A stretch of DNA of 64,000 nucleotides from Lachnospiraceae bacterium (GTDB taxonomy: Bacteria; Bacillota; Clostridia; Lachnospirales; Lachnospiraceae): contig WRBB01000013.1 of the NCBI GenBank assembly GCA_009779895.1, positions 1 to 64,000 on the forward strand. Reading direction: 5' to 3'. The stretch's first letter is position 1. Each line of letters opens with the position of its first letter. The notes below the pieces were generated by a model. That model had not been told where the DNA came from, did no database searches, and saw only the letters and a program-made list of their open reading frames with translations. Positions 8,205 through 16,421 of this stretch are shown one piece after another. A program made the translations under genes and the position numbers.

Positions 8205-8352
8205 AGCAATTGACTGCCGAAGACAGTAGGTGCCGTAAGGCATAAGGACAAAACGCCTACCGAGGAAGAACAAAAGTTTGATGGTGTGTATGTTTCATCA
8301 TCATGTGAAAGATGTTTGAACCTCTCTGTCTTAGGATGGAGAGGTTTTTTTA
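8205..8352 (+). promoter_or_regulatory. Ribosomal protein L10 leader RNA
   Basis: The segment GACAGTAGGTGCC...CGCCTACCGAGGAAGAAC (about 8222-8273) is the recognisable core of the L10(L12)4-binding leader found before rplJ in Firmicutes. The kink-turn region GAGGAAG lies next to the closing helix GTAGG/CCTAC. It is followed by an intrinsic terminator, which makes it a transcription attenuator: binding of excess L10 complex favours termination ahead of rplJ. Confidence 0.88.
8319..8351 (+). terminator. Attenuator terminator of the L10 leader
   Basis: AACCTCTC (8319-8326) pairs with GAGAGGTT (8339-8346), and a T run extends to 8351. It sits between the leader core and rplJ. Confidence 0.85.
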
Positions 8353-8448
8353 CTTTATTAGGATTAGGAAATTACTTCGATTTCTTAATAAAGTAAAAAC
8401 CTATTTACGTGCAGTTGATATAAAAAAAATAAGGAGGTATACCAAACA

Positions 8449-9027
8449 GTGCCAAAAGTAGAAATGAAACAACCGATTATAAATCAGATTGCAGCAGAAG
8501 TAAAAGATGCACAATCCGTGGTGCTTGTGGACTATCGTGGTTTGACGGTAGAGCAGGATACCGCTCTTCGCAAAGAGCTAAGAGAAGCGGGTGTGGTTTA
8601 TAAAGTTTATAAAAACACGATGATGAGAAGAGCTTTTGAAGGTACGGAGTTTGCTGGATTGGATGCTTATTTAGTAGGACCCAATGCGATTGCAATTTCC
8701 AGAGATGATGCAACATTGGCCGCTAGAATCCTTTCTAAATTTGCCAAAACAGCAAATAAGTTGGAGTTAAAAGCCGGTGTGGTAGAAGGCAGTCTTTATG
8801 ATGTGGCGGGGATGAATGAAATCGCCAAAGTACCATCACGAGAAGAATTGTTGTCCAGATTGTTGGGTAGTATGCAATCACCGATTACCAATTTTGCACG
8901 TGTATTGAAGCAAATTTCTGAGCTTGATGGAGCGGCAGAATCAGAAAACCCGGTAGCAGAAGAAGCTCCGGCAGAAGAATCTGCGGAAGTGATTGAAAGT
9001 AAAGAAGAACCAGCAGTAGAAGCATAG
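8449..9027 (+). CDS. rplJ: 50S ribosomal protein L10
   Basis: The base of the L7/L12 stalk. The conserved N-terminal rRNA-binding part contains VVLVDYRGLTVEQDTALRKE and YKVYKNTMMRRA. It starts at GTG with AAGGAGG ten bases upstream. At 192 residues it is longer than common L10 proteins of about 165-175; the excess is a C-terminal acidic Ala/Glu-rich tail (about 163-192). The tail lies after the helix that carries the L7/L12 dimers. Confidence 0.96.
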   Translation: MPKVEMKQPIINQIAAEVKDAQSVVLVDYRGLTVEQDTALRKELREAGVVYKVYKNTMMRRAFEGTEFAGLDAYLVGPNAIAISRDDATLAARILSKFAKTANKLELKAGVVEGSLYDVAGMNEIAKVPSREELLSRLLGSMQSPITNFARVLKQISELDGAAESENPVAEEAPAEESAEVIESKEEPAVEA

Positions 9028-9062
9028 AAATTTAAATATGAAATGATGGAGGAAAAGAAAAA

Positions 9063-9440
9063 ATGGCTAAATTAACAACAGCTGAAATGATTGAAGCGAT
9101 TAAAGAGTTATCGGTATTAGAGTTAAACGAATTGGTAAAGGCGTGTGAAGAAGAGTTTGGCGTATCTGCGGCGGCAGGTGTAGTGGTTGCGGCAGCAGGC
9201 GGCGACGGTAGTGGAGCTGTAGAAGAAAAAGACGAATTTGATGTGGAATTGGTATCTGCCGGTGCATCTAAAGTTAAAGTAATCAAAGTGGTTCGTGAAA
9301 TCACAGGTCTTGGTTTGAAAGAAGCAAAAGAATTGGTGGATGGTGCACCAAAAGTAGTGAAAGAAGCCGTATCTAAAGTGGAAGCAGAAGAACTGAAAGC
9401 GAAGCTAGAGGGCGAAGGCGCTACAGTTGAGTTGAAATAA
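9063..9440 (+). CDS. rplL: 50S ribosomal protein L7/L12
   Basis: A 125-residue stalk protein that recruits translation GTPases. It has the N-terminal dimerisation part ([20 protein letters not shown]), an Ala/Gly-rich hinge (about 38-52), and the globular C-terminal domain with [20 protein letters not shown] and [14 protein letters not shown]. Length and composition are typical. The next gene is not rpoB but a lipoprotein gene 320 bases away. Confidence 0.98.
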   Translation: MAKLTTAEMIEAIKELSVLELNELVKACEEEFGVSAAAGVVVAAAGGDGSGAVEEKDEFDVELVSAGASKVKVIKVVREITGLGLKEAKELVDGAPKVVKEAVSKVEAEELKAKLEGEGATVELK

Positions 9441-9759
9441 GATAGGCGAATCATATAAGGAGCGATTGAGGTTAGATGAAGAATTTGCTTGGGATAATGG
9501 CTTCTTTGTTGCATAAATATTACTATAAAATTAATAAATATTCTCTAAATGGATATAATTAAATTTTTAAGAATATAAAAAAACGATAATTTTTTTGCAA
9601 GTTTGAAAAGAAAATCTTGCAAAAAATGCTGTGAAATGGGATAATAACAGTTGAGTTCCAATAAAGTAGTTGGCAAAATGCAAGTTTTTCATTGCTGACT
9701 ATGCAGTAAAAAATTGAAAAGCAACTTTTAGTAGTTGAACTATGAAAGGGAGGAATACT
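9441..9759 (+). other. Intergenic region between rplL and the DUF3798 gene
   Basis: About 320 AT-rich bases. No rpoB and no convincing terminator for rplL is visible. It holds a candidate promoter with an inverted repeat (listed separately) and a weak 28-codon frame at 9476-9562 that I do not call. The remainder is unassigned. Confidence 0.5.
9591..9645 (+). promoter_or_regulatory. Promoter with overlapping inverted repeat
   Basis: TTGCAA (9617-9622), 17 bases, GATAAT (9640-9645) form a plausible promoter. The perfect 11-base inverted repeat TTTTTTGCAAG (9591-9601) and CTTGCAAAAAA (9616-9626) overlaps the -35 box, as expected for an operator. The regulator is unknown. Confidence 0.5.
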
Positions 9760-11007
9760 GTGAAAAAGAAATTAAGTGTGATTGTAGCAATGTTATTAGT
9801 TTTTGCGCTCGCTTTAGTAGCTTGTGCAAGTCCGGCTCCGGCGGAGACACCGGCAGACCCACCGGCGGAGGAAGCTCCGGCTGAAGAAGATGTGGTAGAT
9901 GATGTAGAAGACGAGGCAGATTTACCGGAGGGTACAGAGATCGTTGAAGTAGGCGATTGGATTATCGGTATTATTACCGGAACAGTATCTCAAGGGGAAG
10001 AAGAGTATTTGGCAGCCATGAATATGGAAGAGCGTTTTGGCTCTGATCGTATCGTTCGCGCCACTTATCCGGACAACTTTGGGGCAGAGATGGCAACTAC
10101 GATTGCCAATGTGCAAGCACTGGCGGATGCAGGTGCGCAAGCCATCGTATTTGTACAAGCGGTTCCTGGGGCAATTACAGCTATCCAAGAAACACGTGCA
10201 AATTTTGATGAAGATATTCTGTTTTTTGCAGGTGTAACACATGAGCCACCGGCAGAGATTGCAGAGCATGCTGATATTGCAATTATCTCGGATGACCTTT
10301 CTATGGGTCGTGTTATTGTTCAGCAAGCGGCAGCAATGGGCGCAGATACATTTGCTCACATTTCATTCCCACGTCATTTGGGTATGGAAAATATTGCGGC
10401 GCGTCGTGAGCTTTTGATGGAAACAGCAGAAGAGTATGGTCTTGAATGGGTTGAGTTAACAGCACCTGATCCAAGTACAGAGGGTGTACCGGCTGCTCAA
10501 ATGTTTATTTTGGAAAATGTACCACGTTGGATTGATGAGCATGGACCAAACACCGCATTTTTCTCTACAAACTGTGGTATGCAAGAGCCTTTGATCACTC
10601 AAATTATTGAGTATGGTGGGTTCTATCCATTACAATGTTGCCCAAGTCCATTACATGCTTTACCGGCTGCTTTGAATATTTCGATTCCGGAAGAGCATCA
10701 AGGGGATATGGGATTCTTGATTGAAGCCCTTCATGAAGCTGTTGATTCAGCTGGTGCCAACGGACGTATTTCTACTTGGCCGGTACCAATCAATATGTTC
10801 TTGGTTGAAGTAGGCGTATTGTATTCAATCGAATTCTTAGAAGGCAGAACAGATGGACGTCATGACCGTGCTGTTTTAGAAAGTATTATTGATGACGTAG
10901 CAGCATCTTTTAACGCTCAGATTGAACTAAGCAATTGGCCATTGGATGATGGTACTTATATTGATAATTTCTATAGAGCATTGGCAGGATTCGTAACATT
11001 TGAATAA
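9760..11007 (+). CDS. DUF3798 substrate-binding-like lipoprotein
   Basis: A 415-residue exported lipoprotein. A lysine-rich start and hydrophobic stretch end in the lipobox LVAC with Cys22. An acidic Pro/Ala/Glu linker (about 25-50) follows, then a periplasmic-binding-protein-like domain beginning near WIIGIITGTV. The sequence resembles the DUF3798 family, often found beside RbsA/RbsC-type transporters. The start is GTG 9760, seven bases after GGGAGG; the upstream ATG at 9742 lies across that site. It is followed by an ABC ATPase and two permeases, so it is the probable solute receptor; ligand unknown. Confidence 0.8.
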   Translation: MKKKLSVIVAMLLVFALALVACASPAPAETPADPPAEEAPAEEDVVDDVEDEADLPEGTEIVEVGDWIIGIITGTVSQGEEEYLAAMNMEERFGSDRIVRATYPDNFGAEMATTIANVQALADAGAQAIVFVQAVPGAITAIQETRANFDEDILFFAGVTHEPPAEIAEHADIAIISDDLSMGRVIVQQAAAMGADTFAHISFPRHLGMENIAARRELLMETAEEYGLEWVELTAPDPSTEGVPAAQMFILENVPRWIDEHGPNTAFFSTNCGMQEPLITQIIEYGGFYPLQCCPSPLHALPAALNISIPEEHQGDMGFLIEALHEAVDSAGANGRISTWPVPINMFLVEVGVLYSIEFLEGRTDGRHDRAVLESIIDDVAASFNAQIELSNWPLDDGTYIDNFYRALAGFVTFE

Positions 11008-11048
11008 TGATAAGCAATGGTCTTGAGATTTTCTGACTAAAATGAGCT

Positions 11049-11099
11049 GCCGGGTAGTATGAACCTGTGGTCAACACAGAAAAACCACCCGGCGGTTTT
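11049..11099 (+). terminator. Hairpin between the lipoprotein and ATPase genes (partial terminator)
   Basis: GCCGGGTAGT (11049-11058) pairs with ACCACCCGGC (11084-11093) with one imperfect pair. An inner CTGTG/CACAG helix lies in the loop, and GGTTTTG follows. A second perfect seven-base hairpin CCTTGCG/CGCAAGG lies at 11145-11167. Such hairpins after a receptor gene usually lower expression of the membrane components and protect the receptor mRNA. Confidence 0.5.
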
Positions 11100-11209
11100 G
11101 TTAAGACGGTTTTATAATTGAAAGATTGCATCGCCGTTGATATTCCTTGCGTGAATAATGCGCAAGGATGTTCCTTTGTCTTAAAAAAACCAAGAAGAGG
11201 AGTATAGTT

Positions 11210-12805
11210 TTGCAGGATAAATATGTATTAGAGATGGATAACATACGCAAAGCGTATGGAGATAATGTAGTAGTAGATGGAGTTTCTCTTAAAATTAAGC
11301 CGGGTGAGATTCATGCCTTGTTAGGTGAGAATGGTGCCGGAAAATCTACGCTAATGAACATTTTGTTTGGTATGACAATGATTCGCGATACAGGTGGTTT
11401 TGAGGGGAGCGTAAAAATTTCAGGTGAAGAAGTAAAATTTCATTCACCCAATGATGCTCTTACGGCCGGAATCGGGATGGTGCATCAGGAATTTATGCTC
11501 ATTCCGGCTTTTTCTGTGAGCGAAAATATTAAATTAGGGCGAGAAGATACTGTGCCAACGGTATTAAGCCGGGTATTTGGAAAAAATATGGATCGCCTAA
11601 ATCATGAGAAAATGGAAAAGGATGCAAGAAAATCCTTGGATGCAATCGGCATGAATATTGATGAGCATGTGCGGGTTGCGGGTCTTCCTGTAGGTTATAT
11701 GCAATTTGTTGAAATAGCGAGAGAGATAGATAAGTTAAACATTAAACTCTTGGTTTTTGACGAACCAACAGCGGTGTTGACAGAAGACGAAGCAACTCAG
11801 CTTTTGGGTGTTATGCGTTCAATTTCGGAAAAAGGGATTGCAATTATTTTTATTACCCATAGATTATCAGAGGTAATGGACGTAGCAACAGATATGACCA
11901 TTTTACGTGATGGTCAATTGGTGGCAACCAAATCGGTTCGTGATACAAATATGGTGGATATTGCGCAGCTGATGGTAGGTCGGGAAGTAGAAAATATGCG
12001 AGCCACCGGTGGGCAGTTCGCTTTGCAGGATGCGGAAACGGCTGTTAAAATAACAGATTTACACGTAGATATGCCCGGAGAAAATGTCAATGGTGTTAGC
12101 TTTGAGGTAAAAAAAGGTGAAATCTTTGGGATTGGTGGTATGGCCGGTCAAGGAAAAGTGGGAATTCCCAATGGGATTAATGGATTGTTTCCTGCGGAGG
12201 GAAGTGTTGAAATGTTTGGTAAACCCTTGGATCTTTCCCGTTTGGGTGAGGCTTTGGATAAGGGCTTTGCTTTTGTTTCGGAGGATCGTCGTGGTGTTGG
12301 TTTGTTGTTGGATGAAAGCATTGGTTATAATATTATGTTCCGACAAATGGCGATTAAAAATGGCTTTTTGCGAGGTGGATTGTTTGATGGTCGAAGAACG
12401 CAGCAACATGCCAAAGATATGATTAAACTTTTGGATATCCGTTGCCGGGGCTGGCAACAAAAAGCCGGAACGTTGTCCGGTGGTAATCAACAAAAAGTCT
12501 GTTTGGCGTCGGCATTGACTTTGAATCCTAAAGTGTTGGTGGTGTCAGAACCAACGAGAGGGATTGACATTGGTGCCAAGGAATTGATTTTGAATTATTT
12601 GACCAAGCTTCGGGAAGAAGATGGGGTTACGGTTATTATGGTTAGTAGTGAGTTGGGCGAATTGCGAAGCATTTGTGATCGGATTGCCATTGTGTCAGAC
12701 GGGAAAATCGTGGATATTTTGGCACCGGATGCGCCTGATGCAGACTTTGGCTTGGCCATGAGTGGTGTTTCTAAGTCAGAAATAAATGAAAAGGGGGCCG
12801 AGTGA
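11210..12805 (+). CDS. Sugar-type ABC transporter ATP-binding protein (two NBDs)
   Basis: A 531-residue tandem ATPase of the RbsA/MglA type that energises import through the two permeases downstream. The first domain has Walker A GENGAGKST and Walker B LLVFDEPTA. The second has the signature LSGGNQQKV but a degenerate P-loop (GGMAGQGKVG), and its Walker B reads LVVSEPTRG with Ser where Asp is usual. The start is assigned to TTG 11210, with AGAAGAGGAG upstream; the ATG at 11168 lacks a ribosome binding site. It overlaps the next gene at TGATG. Confidence 0.88.
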   Translation: MQDKYVLEMDNIRKAYGDNVVVDGVSLKIKPGEIHALLGENGAGKSTLMNILFGMTMIRDTGGFEGSVKISGEEVKFHSPNDALTAGIGMVHQEFMLIPAFSVSENIKLGREDTVPTVLSRVFGKNMDRLNHEKMEKDARKSLDAIGMNIDEHVRVAGLPVGYMQFVEIAREIDKLNIKLLVFDEPTAVLTEDEATQLLGVMRSISEKGIAIIFITHRLSEVMDVATDMTILRDGQLVATKSVRDTNMVDIAQLMVGREVENMRATGGQFALQDAETAVKITDLHVDMPGENVNGVSFEVKKGEIFGIGGMAGQGKVGIPNGINGLFPAEGSVEMFGKPLDLSRLGEALDKGFAFVSEDRRGVGLLLDESIGYNIMFRQMAIKNGFLRGGLFDGRRTQQHAKDMIKLLDIRCRGWQQKAGTLSGGNQQKVCLASALTLNPKVLVVSEPTRGIDIGAKELILNYLTKLREEDGVTVIMVSSELGELRSICDRIAIVSDGKIVDILAPDAPDADFGLAMSGVSKSEINEKGAE

Positions 12806-13935
12806 TGTCAAAACCACAAGATGTTGTAAAAAGTGAAGTGGTAAAAGATGATTTTATGGTCATTGTGCGAAAAAGAATAGCGGCCTTTGGTTTGCCACGT
12901 ATTATTATATTGGTTGCTTTTATTTTGATGTTTGTTCTTGCCGGAATTGTGGGTATGAATTTACCCAGTTTTTTTGGTGATGTATTGCGGCGTTGGGGTA
13001 TGTGGGGCATTTTAGTTTTGGCTATGGTTCCTTCGATACAAAGTGGTAATGCGCCCAATTTTGGGGTTTCCGTGGGTATTGTTGCGGGTCTGTTGGGAGC
13101 GGTTATTAGCATTGATTTGAATTATCGGGGTGCTTTTGATTTTATCACAAATCCGGCCCTTCATAGAATAGCAGGTGCCTTGGTGGCAATTGCAATTGGT
13201 GTGATTGGTGGTACTGTTCTGGGTATGCTGTATGGTATGCTTTTGAATCGGGTAAAAGGTAGCGAGATGGCTATTTCTGTTTATGTTGGTTTTTCGGCGG
13301 TTGCGGTGTTTAATATCCTGTGGGTACGGATTCCGATTTCTAACCCAATTGCGATTTTGCCTGGTACAGGAAGTGGACTGCGGCAGATGATCAATCTGCA
13401 AGATGATTTCGGGGATGCCTTTGATTCATTATTCCGTTTTCAGATTGGTTCCATGACGATTCATACAGGATTGTTACTCTTGTTCTTTTTGATGTGCTTT
13501 TTTATGTATATTTTTATGAAGAGTAAAAGAGGCATGCGTATGAGTGCGGCCGGAGATAATCCGACTTATGCGAGAGCATCAGGAATCAATGTGGATAGAA
13601 TGCGTATTTTAGGCACGACGATTTCTACAGCGTTGGGTGCTTTTGGGATTGTGATTTATGCGCAAAGTTTTGGTTTTTTGCAAATGTATCGCGGGCCTTT
13701 GATGATGGGCTTTACGGCTGTGGCATCGGTATTGATTGGTGGGGCGACAATTCGGCGAGCAAAGGTATTTGATGTGCTTTTTGGAGCATTTTTGTTTAAT
13801 GGTATTTTGACCATTGCTTTGCCTTTGAGTACTCAGTTGATTCCGGATATCCCCGGGGTTCCGGAGATGTTGCGTTTGATTATTTCGAACGGTATCATTT
13901 TGTATGCTTTGACTAGAGCGAAAGGAGGCCGGTAA
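12805..13935 (+). CDS. Sugar-type ABC transporter permease (first)
   Basis: A 376-residue integral membrane protein with roughly eight to ten hydrophobic helices after a charged 35-residue cytoplasmic N-terminus. It belongs to the RbsC/BPD_transp_2 family, as shown by the loop MRMSAAGDNPTYARASGINVDRMRI (read in two parts around residues 245-270), which contacts the ATPase. Start ATG 12805 overlaps the ATPase stop; a GTG at 12802 is an alternative. The 3' end overlaps the second permease by one base (TAATG). Together the two permeases form a heterodimeric channel. Confidence 0.88.
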   Translation: MSKPQDVVKSEVVKDDFMVIVRKRIAAFGLPRIIILVAFILMFVLAGIVGMNLPSFFGDVLRRWGMWGILVLAMVPSIQSGNAPNFGVSVGIVAGLLGAVISIDLNYRGAFDFITNPALHRIAGALVAIAIGVIGGTVLGMLYGMLLNRVKGSEMAISVYVGFSAVAVFNILWVRIPISNPIAILPGTGSGLRQMINLQDDFGDAFDSLFRFQIGSMTIHTGLLLLFFLMCFFMYIFMKSKRGMRMSAAGDNPTYARASGINVDRMRILGTTISTALGAFGIVIYAQSFGFLQMYRGPLMMGFTAVASVLIGGATIRRAKVFDVLFGAFLFNGILTIALPLSTQLIPDIPGVPEMLRLIISNGIILYALTRAKGGR

Positions 13936-15428
13936 TGGAAAATCAAAAAATAATAAGTCCTAATATGTTAAAGAGTTTTTTCTTTGAAAATAAAGTAGCC
14001 TTGATGTTTTTGATTATATCCGGTGTTGCTTTCTGGGCTTCCGGTATGACCACGGTTATGTTTTTTAATGAACTTTCGGTTCGGATTGGTCGTGATACCT
14101 TTTTGGTATTGAGTTTGTTAATCCCGGTTGTTGCCGGGCTCGGTTTGAATTTTGGTATTGTAATTGGTGCCATGTCGGCACAAATTGCTTTGTTTTTTGT
14201 AGTGTTGTTTGGTGGTTCAGGTGCTTCCGGGCTTTTTACAGTGGCTTTGGTTGCCACACCGATTGCAATTTTGTTGGGTTATTTGGTAGGTCGCCTCTTT
14301 AATAGTATGAAAGGATCAGAAATGATTGGCGGGATGATAGTGGCATTGTTTGCTGCCGGATTCTATCAATTCTTTTTCTTGTTTTTCTTAGGTGGGATTG
14401 TGCCGATTGAATCGCGTATGATGACCTCCAGTGGAATTGGTGTTTTGAATGTAATTGATATTGGAGCGTCTCCCAGTTATATGCGTCAGGCTTTGGATAA
14501 TGTTACAATGTTGCATATCTTAACGGTGGCTTTTTGGGCGATGTTGGTTTTTGTGGCAATCATGCTTATTGTTCGATTAGTTAAAAAGCAAGCAATTACC
14601 ATGAAAGGTCCTTTGAGCATTCGTAGGCCAATCTTTGCTTTGATTGTGTTAGCGATTGTTTATATTGCCAGTGGTTTTGGTGGTATGGCTTTTGTGAACG
14701 GCTTTACGCTGTGGTTGTATCAAGACCGTTTGAATGCCCTGTATGCTTTATGGTGGGGTGGACTTTTGGCTGCTTTGCTGATGGGATATGCTATTATAAA
14801 AGCGAAAGTAGTGGAAAAGAGTCCTGGGGTGCCAATTAAGCCGATTGCTTATTTAGTTATTGTAATCATTGCTTTTTTGCTTAGTTTGTGGACGCCGGTT
14901 TATACCGGTTTAGAGAATGTTGGTTTGCCGGTTTTGACATACTTGATTATCATTGGCCTTTGCGTTGCGATAAAGTGGTTTTTGAATACCCGTTTGGGAC
15001 AGAATATGCGCTCAGTGGGGCAAAGCCGTCCGGTTGCGACCGCTGCCGGTATCAATGTGGATAGAACACGTATCATTGCTATGATTATGTCCACTGTTTT
15101 GGCGGCTTACGGTCAGATTATTATGTTGCAGAACTTTGGTGTTATGAATACATATAGTGCCCATGAAAATGTCGGCTTGTTTGCAATTGCCGCCTTTTTG
15201 GTAGGTGGTGCCAGCGTTGCCAAAGCTTCCATTAAAAATGCGATTTTGGGGGTAATTTTGTTCCATTCCCTCTTTATCTTGGCTCCTTTTGCCGGCGCAA
15301 ATTTGATGGATAGTACTTTGATTGGTGAGTATTTTAGGGAGTTTGTGGCCTATGCGGTTATTGCTTTGGCTTTGGTTATGCATGCTTGGCAGCGTAAGAA
15401 GAAGCGGAAAGCGAAAGAAAATGAATAA
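13935..15428 (+). CDS. Sugar-type ABC transporter permease (second)
   Basis: A 497-residue permease, larger than its partner. It has about twelve hydrophobic segments and the family coupling loop GQNMRSVGQSRPVATAAGIN (about 355-374), followed by VDRTRIIAMIMSTVLAAYGQ. The C-terminus is strongly basic (WQRKKKRKAKENE). It overlaps the preceding permease by one base, and a strong terminator follows immediately, ending the lipoprotein-ATPase-permease-permease operon. Family membership is clear; the transported compound is not. Confidence 0.88.
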   Translation: MENQKIISPNMLKSFFFENKVALMFLIISGVAFWASGMTTVMFFNELSVRIGRDTFLVLSLLIPVVAGLGLNFGIVIGAMSAQIALFFVVLFGGSGASGLFTVALVATPIAILLGYLVGRLFNSMKGSEMIGGMIVALFAAGFYQFFFLFFLGGIVPIESRMMTSSGIGVLNVIDIGASPSYMRQALDNVTMLHILTVAFWAMLVFVAIMLIVRLVKKQAITMKGPLSIRRPIFALIVLAIVYIASGFGGMAFVNGFTLWLYQDRLNALYALWWGGLLAALLMGYAIIKAKVVEKSPGVPIKPIAYLVIVIIAFLLSLWTPVYTGLENVGLPVLTYLIIIGLCVAIKWFLNTRLGQNMRSVGQSRPVATAAGINVDRTRIIAMIMSTVLAAYGQIIMLQNFGVMNTYSAHENVGLFAIAAFLVGGASVAKASIKNAILGVILFHSLFILAPFAGANLMDSTLIGEYFREFVAYAVIALALVMHAWQRKKKRKAKENE

Positions 15429-15430
15429 GT

Positions 15431-15462
15431 AAAAAAAGATATCCTTCGGGATATCTTTTTTT
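15431..15462. terminator. Strong terminator after the DUF3798 transporter operon
   Basis: AAAAAAAGATATCC (15431-15444), loop TTCG, GGATATCTTTTTTT (15449-15462): a perfect stem with a stable tetraloop and U-tract, symmetric enough to work in both directions. Confidence 0.92.
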
Positions 15463-15516
15463 TGGTAAAAATGCATAAAAAAATATGTAGAACTTAACAA
15501 ACATTGGGCAATACAC

Positions 15517-15587
15517 TTGACATCTGAATAAAGATTCGTTATGATGTCCTCGTTGAGATGTATATACATCTACACATATATACGTGG
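15517..15587 (+). promoter_or_regulatory. Promoter and operator of the GntR sugar locus
   Basis: TTGACA (15517-15522), 17 bases, TATGAT (15540-15545) is close to consensus. Starting 12 bases after the -10 box lies the perfect palindrome GATGTATATACATC (15557-15570), then ACATATATACGTG (15574-15586). The 12-mer ATGTATATACAT and the second half recur in the palindrome at 18119-18150. A site just downstream of the -10 box would act as a repressor operator, most likely for the GntR protein encoded next. Confidence 0.75.
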
Positions 15588-15654
15588 ATGAAATAATAAA
15601 AGAGAGGAATGTGCGCTGCTAGTTATGTAAGAGATAGCGTACAAAATATAAAGT

Positions 15655-16398
15655 ATGACGATTAGAAATGAGATTGATAAAAATAGTGTGATTCCTATTT
15701 ATCATCAAATAGCAGAGAATATTAAAAGTTATATACAAAAGGGTGACACCAAAATTGGAACCTTGATTCCATCTGAGCATGAGCTTTGTGATATTTTTGA
15801 AGTTAGTCGTATGACAATACGAAAATCAATTGATACATTGGTGCATGAAGGGATTCTTGTTCGAAAAAAAGGGAAGGGTACTTTTGTATGTACGCCAAAA
15901 AGAAGTCTATCCCGTACTTCTTTGACGAACTTTTCCAGAGATATGGTGGAGCAAGGTATGGTACCTACTTCTTTTATGCTTAGTTTGAAAGTAATACCTG
16001 CTTCAGAAAAAGTTTCTGTAAAATTGAATATAAAAGAGGGTGAGAGAGTGATATGTTTGGAACGTGTTCGACTTGCGGATGATAACCCGCACGCTTATGA
16101 GCGTAGTTTTTTGCTTTATGATTATGCCAAAGGTATTTTAGACATGGATTTTTCTCATCATTCTTTATATGATGCTTTGGTTCATAAATGCAATGTAAAA
16201 ATGGAAAAAGCCAAAGAGGTTATTGAAGCGACGGTTTGTCCCTCAAAAATTAGTGCGGAGTTGCAAATTCCGCTGAATACAGTTACGTTTTATATGGAGC
16301 GTATTACTTATACAGAAAATAATTGCCCCTTTGAGTATGTTGAATCATATTATCGTACGGATAAATTCAAGTTTTATGTTGAACTTGATTTTAAATAA
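15655..16398 (+). CDS. GntR-family transcriptional regulator (HutC/UTRA type)
   Basis: A 247-residue repressor. The N-terminal winged helix has IPIYHQIAENIKSYIQKGD and the helix-turn-helix PSEHELCDIFEVSRMTIRKS (about 41-60). The C-terminal UTRA ligand-binding domain starts near residue 85 and includes VICLERVRLADDNPHAYERS. UTRA regulators commonly sense a phosphorylated sugar. It heads a sugar gene cluster and follows a palindromic operator, so autoregulation is likely. No strong ribosome binding site is seen before the ATG. Confidence 0.93.
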   Translation: MTIRNEIDKNSVIPIYHQIAENIKSYIQKGDTKIGTLIPSEHELCDIFEVSRMTIRKSIDTLVHEGILVRKKGKGTFVCTPKRSLSRTSLTNFSRDMVEQGMVPTSFMLSLKVIPASEKVSVKLNIKEGERVICLERVRLADDNPHAYERSFLLYDYAKGILDMDFSHHSLYDALVHKCNVKMEKAKEVIEATVCPSKISAELQIPLNTVTFYMERITYTENNCPFEYVESYYRTDKFKFYVELDFK

Positions 16399-16421
16399 AA
16401 TAAAAAAAGGAGGATTTGAAA

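Noticed and set aside
9476..9562. 28-codon frame (begins MKNLLGIMASLLHKYYYKIN) between rplL and the DUF3798 gene
   Set aside because: The ribosome binding site is weak and closely spaced, the composition is simply AT-rich, and no recognisable motif is present.
9742..9759. Upstream ATG of the DUF3798 lipoprotein
   Set aside because: The ATG is part of the GGGAGG ribosome site region; GTG 9760 gives a normal lysine-rich signal peptide.
12059..12493. Antisense frame of 144 residues inside the ABC ATPase gene, and similar shadows elsewhere
   Set aside because: Such frames lie fully within well-supported genes, lack ribosome binding sites, and have shadow-like composition rich in His, Thr and Asn.
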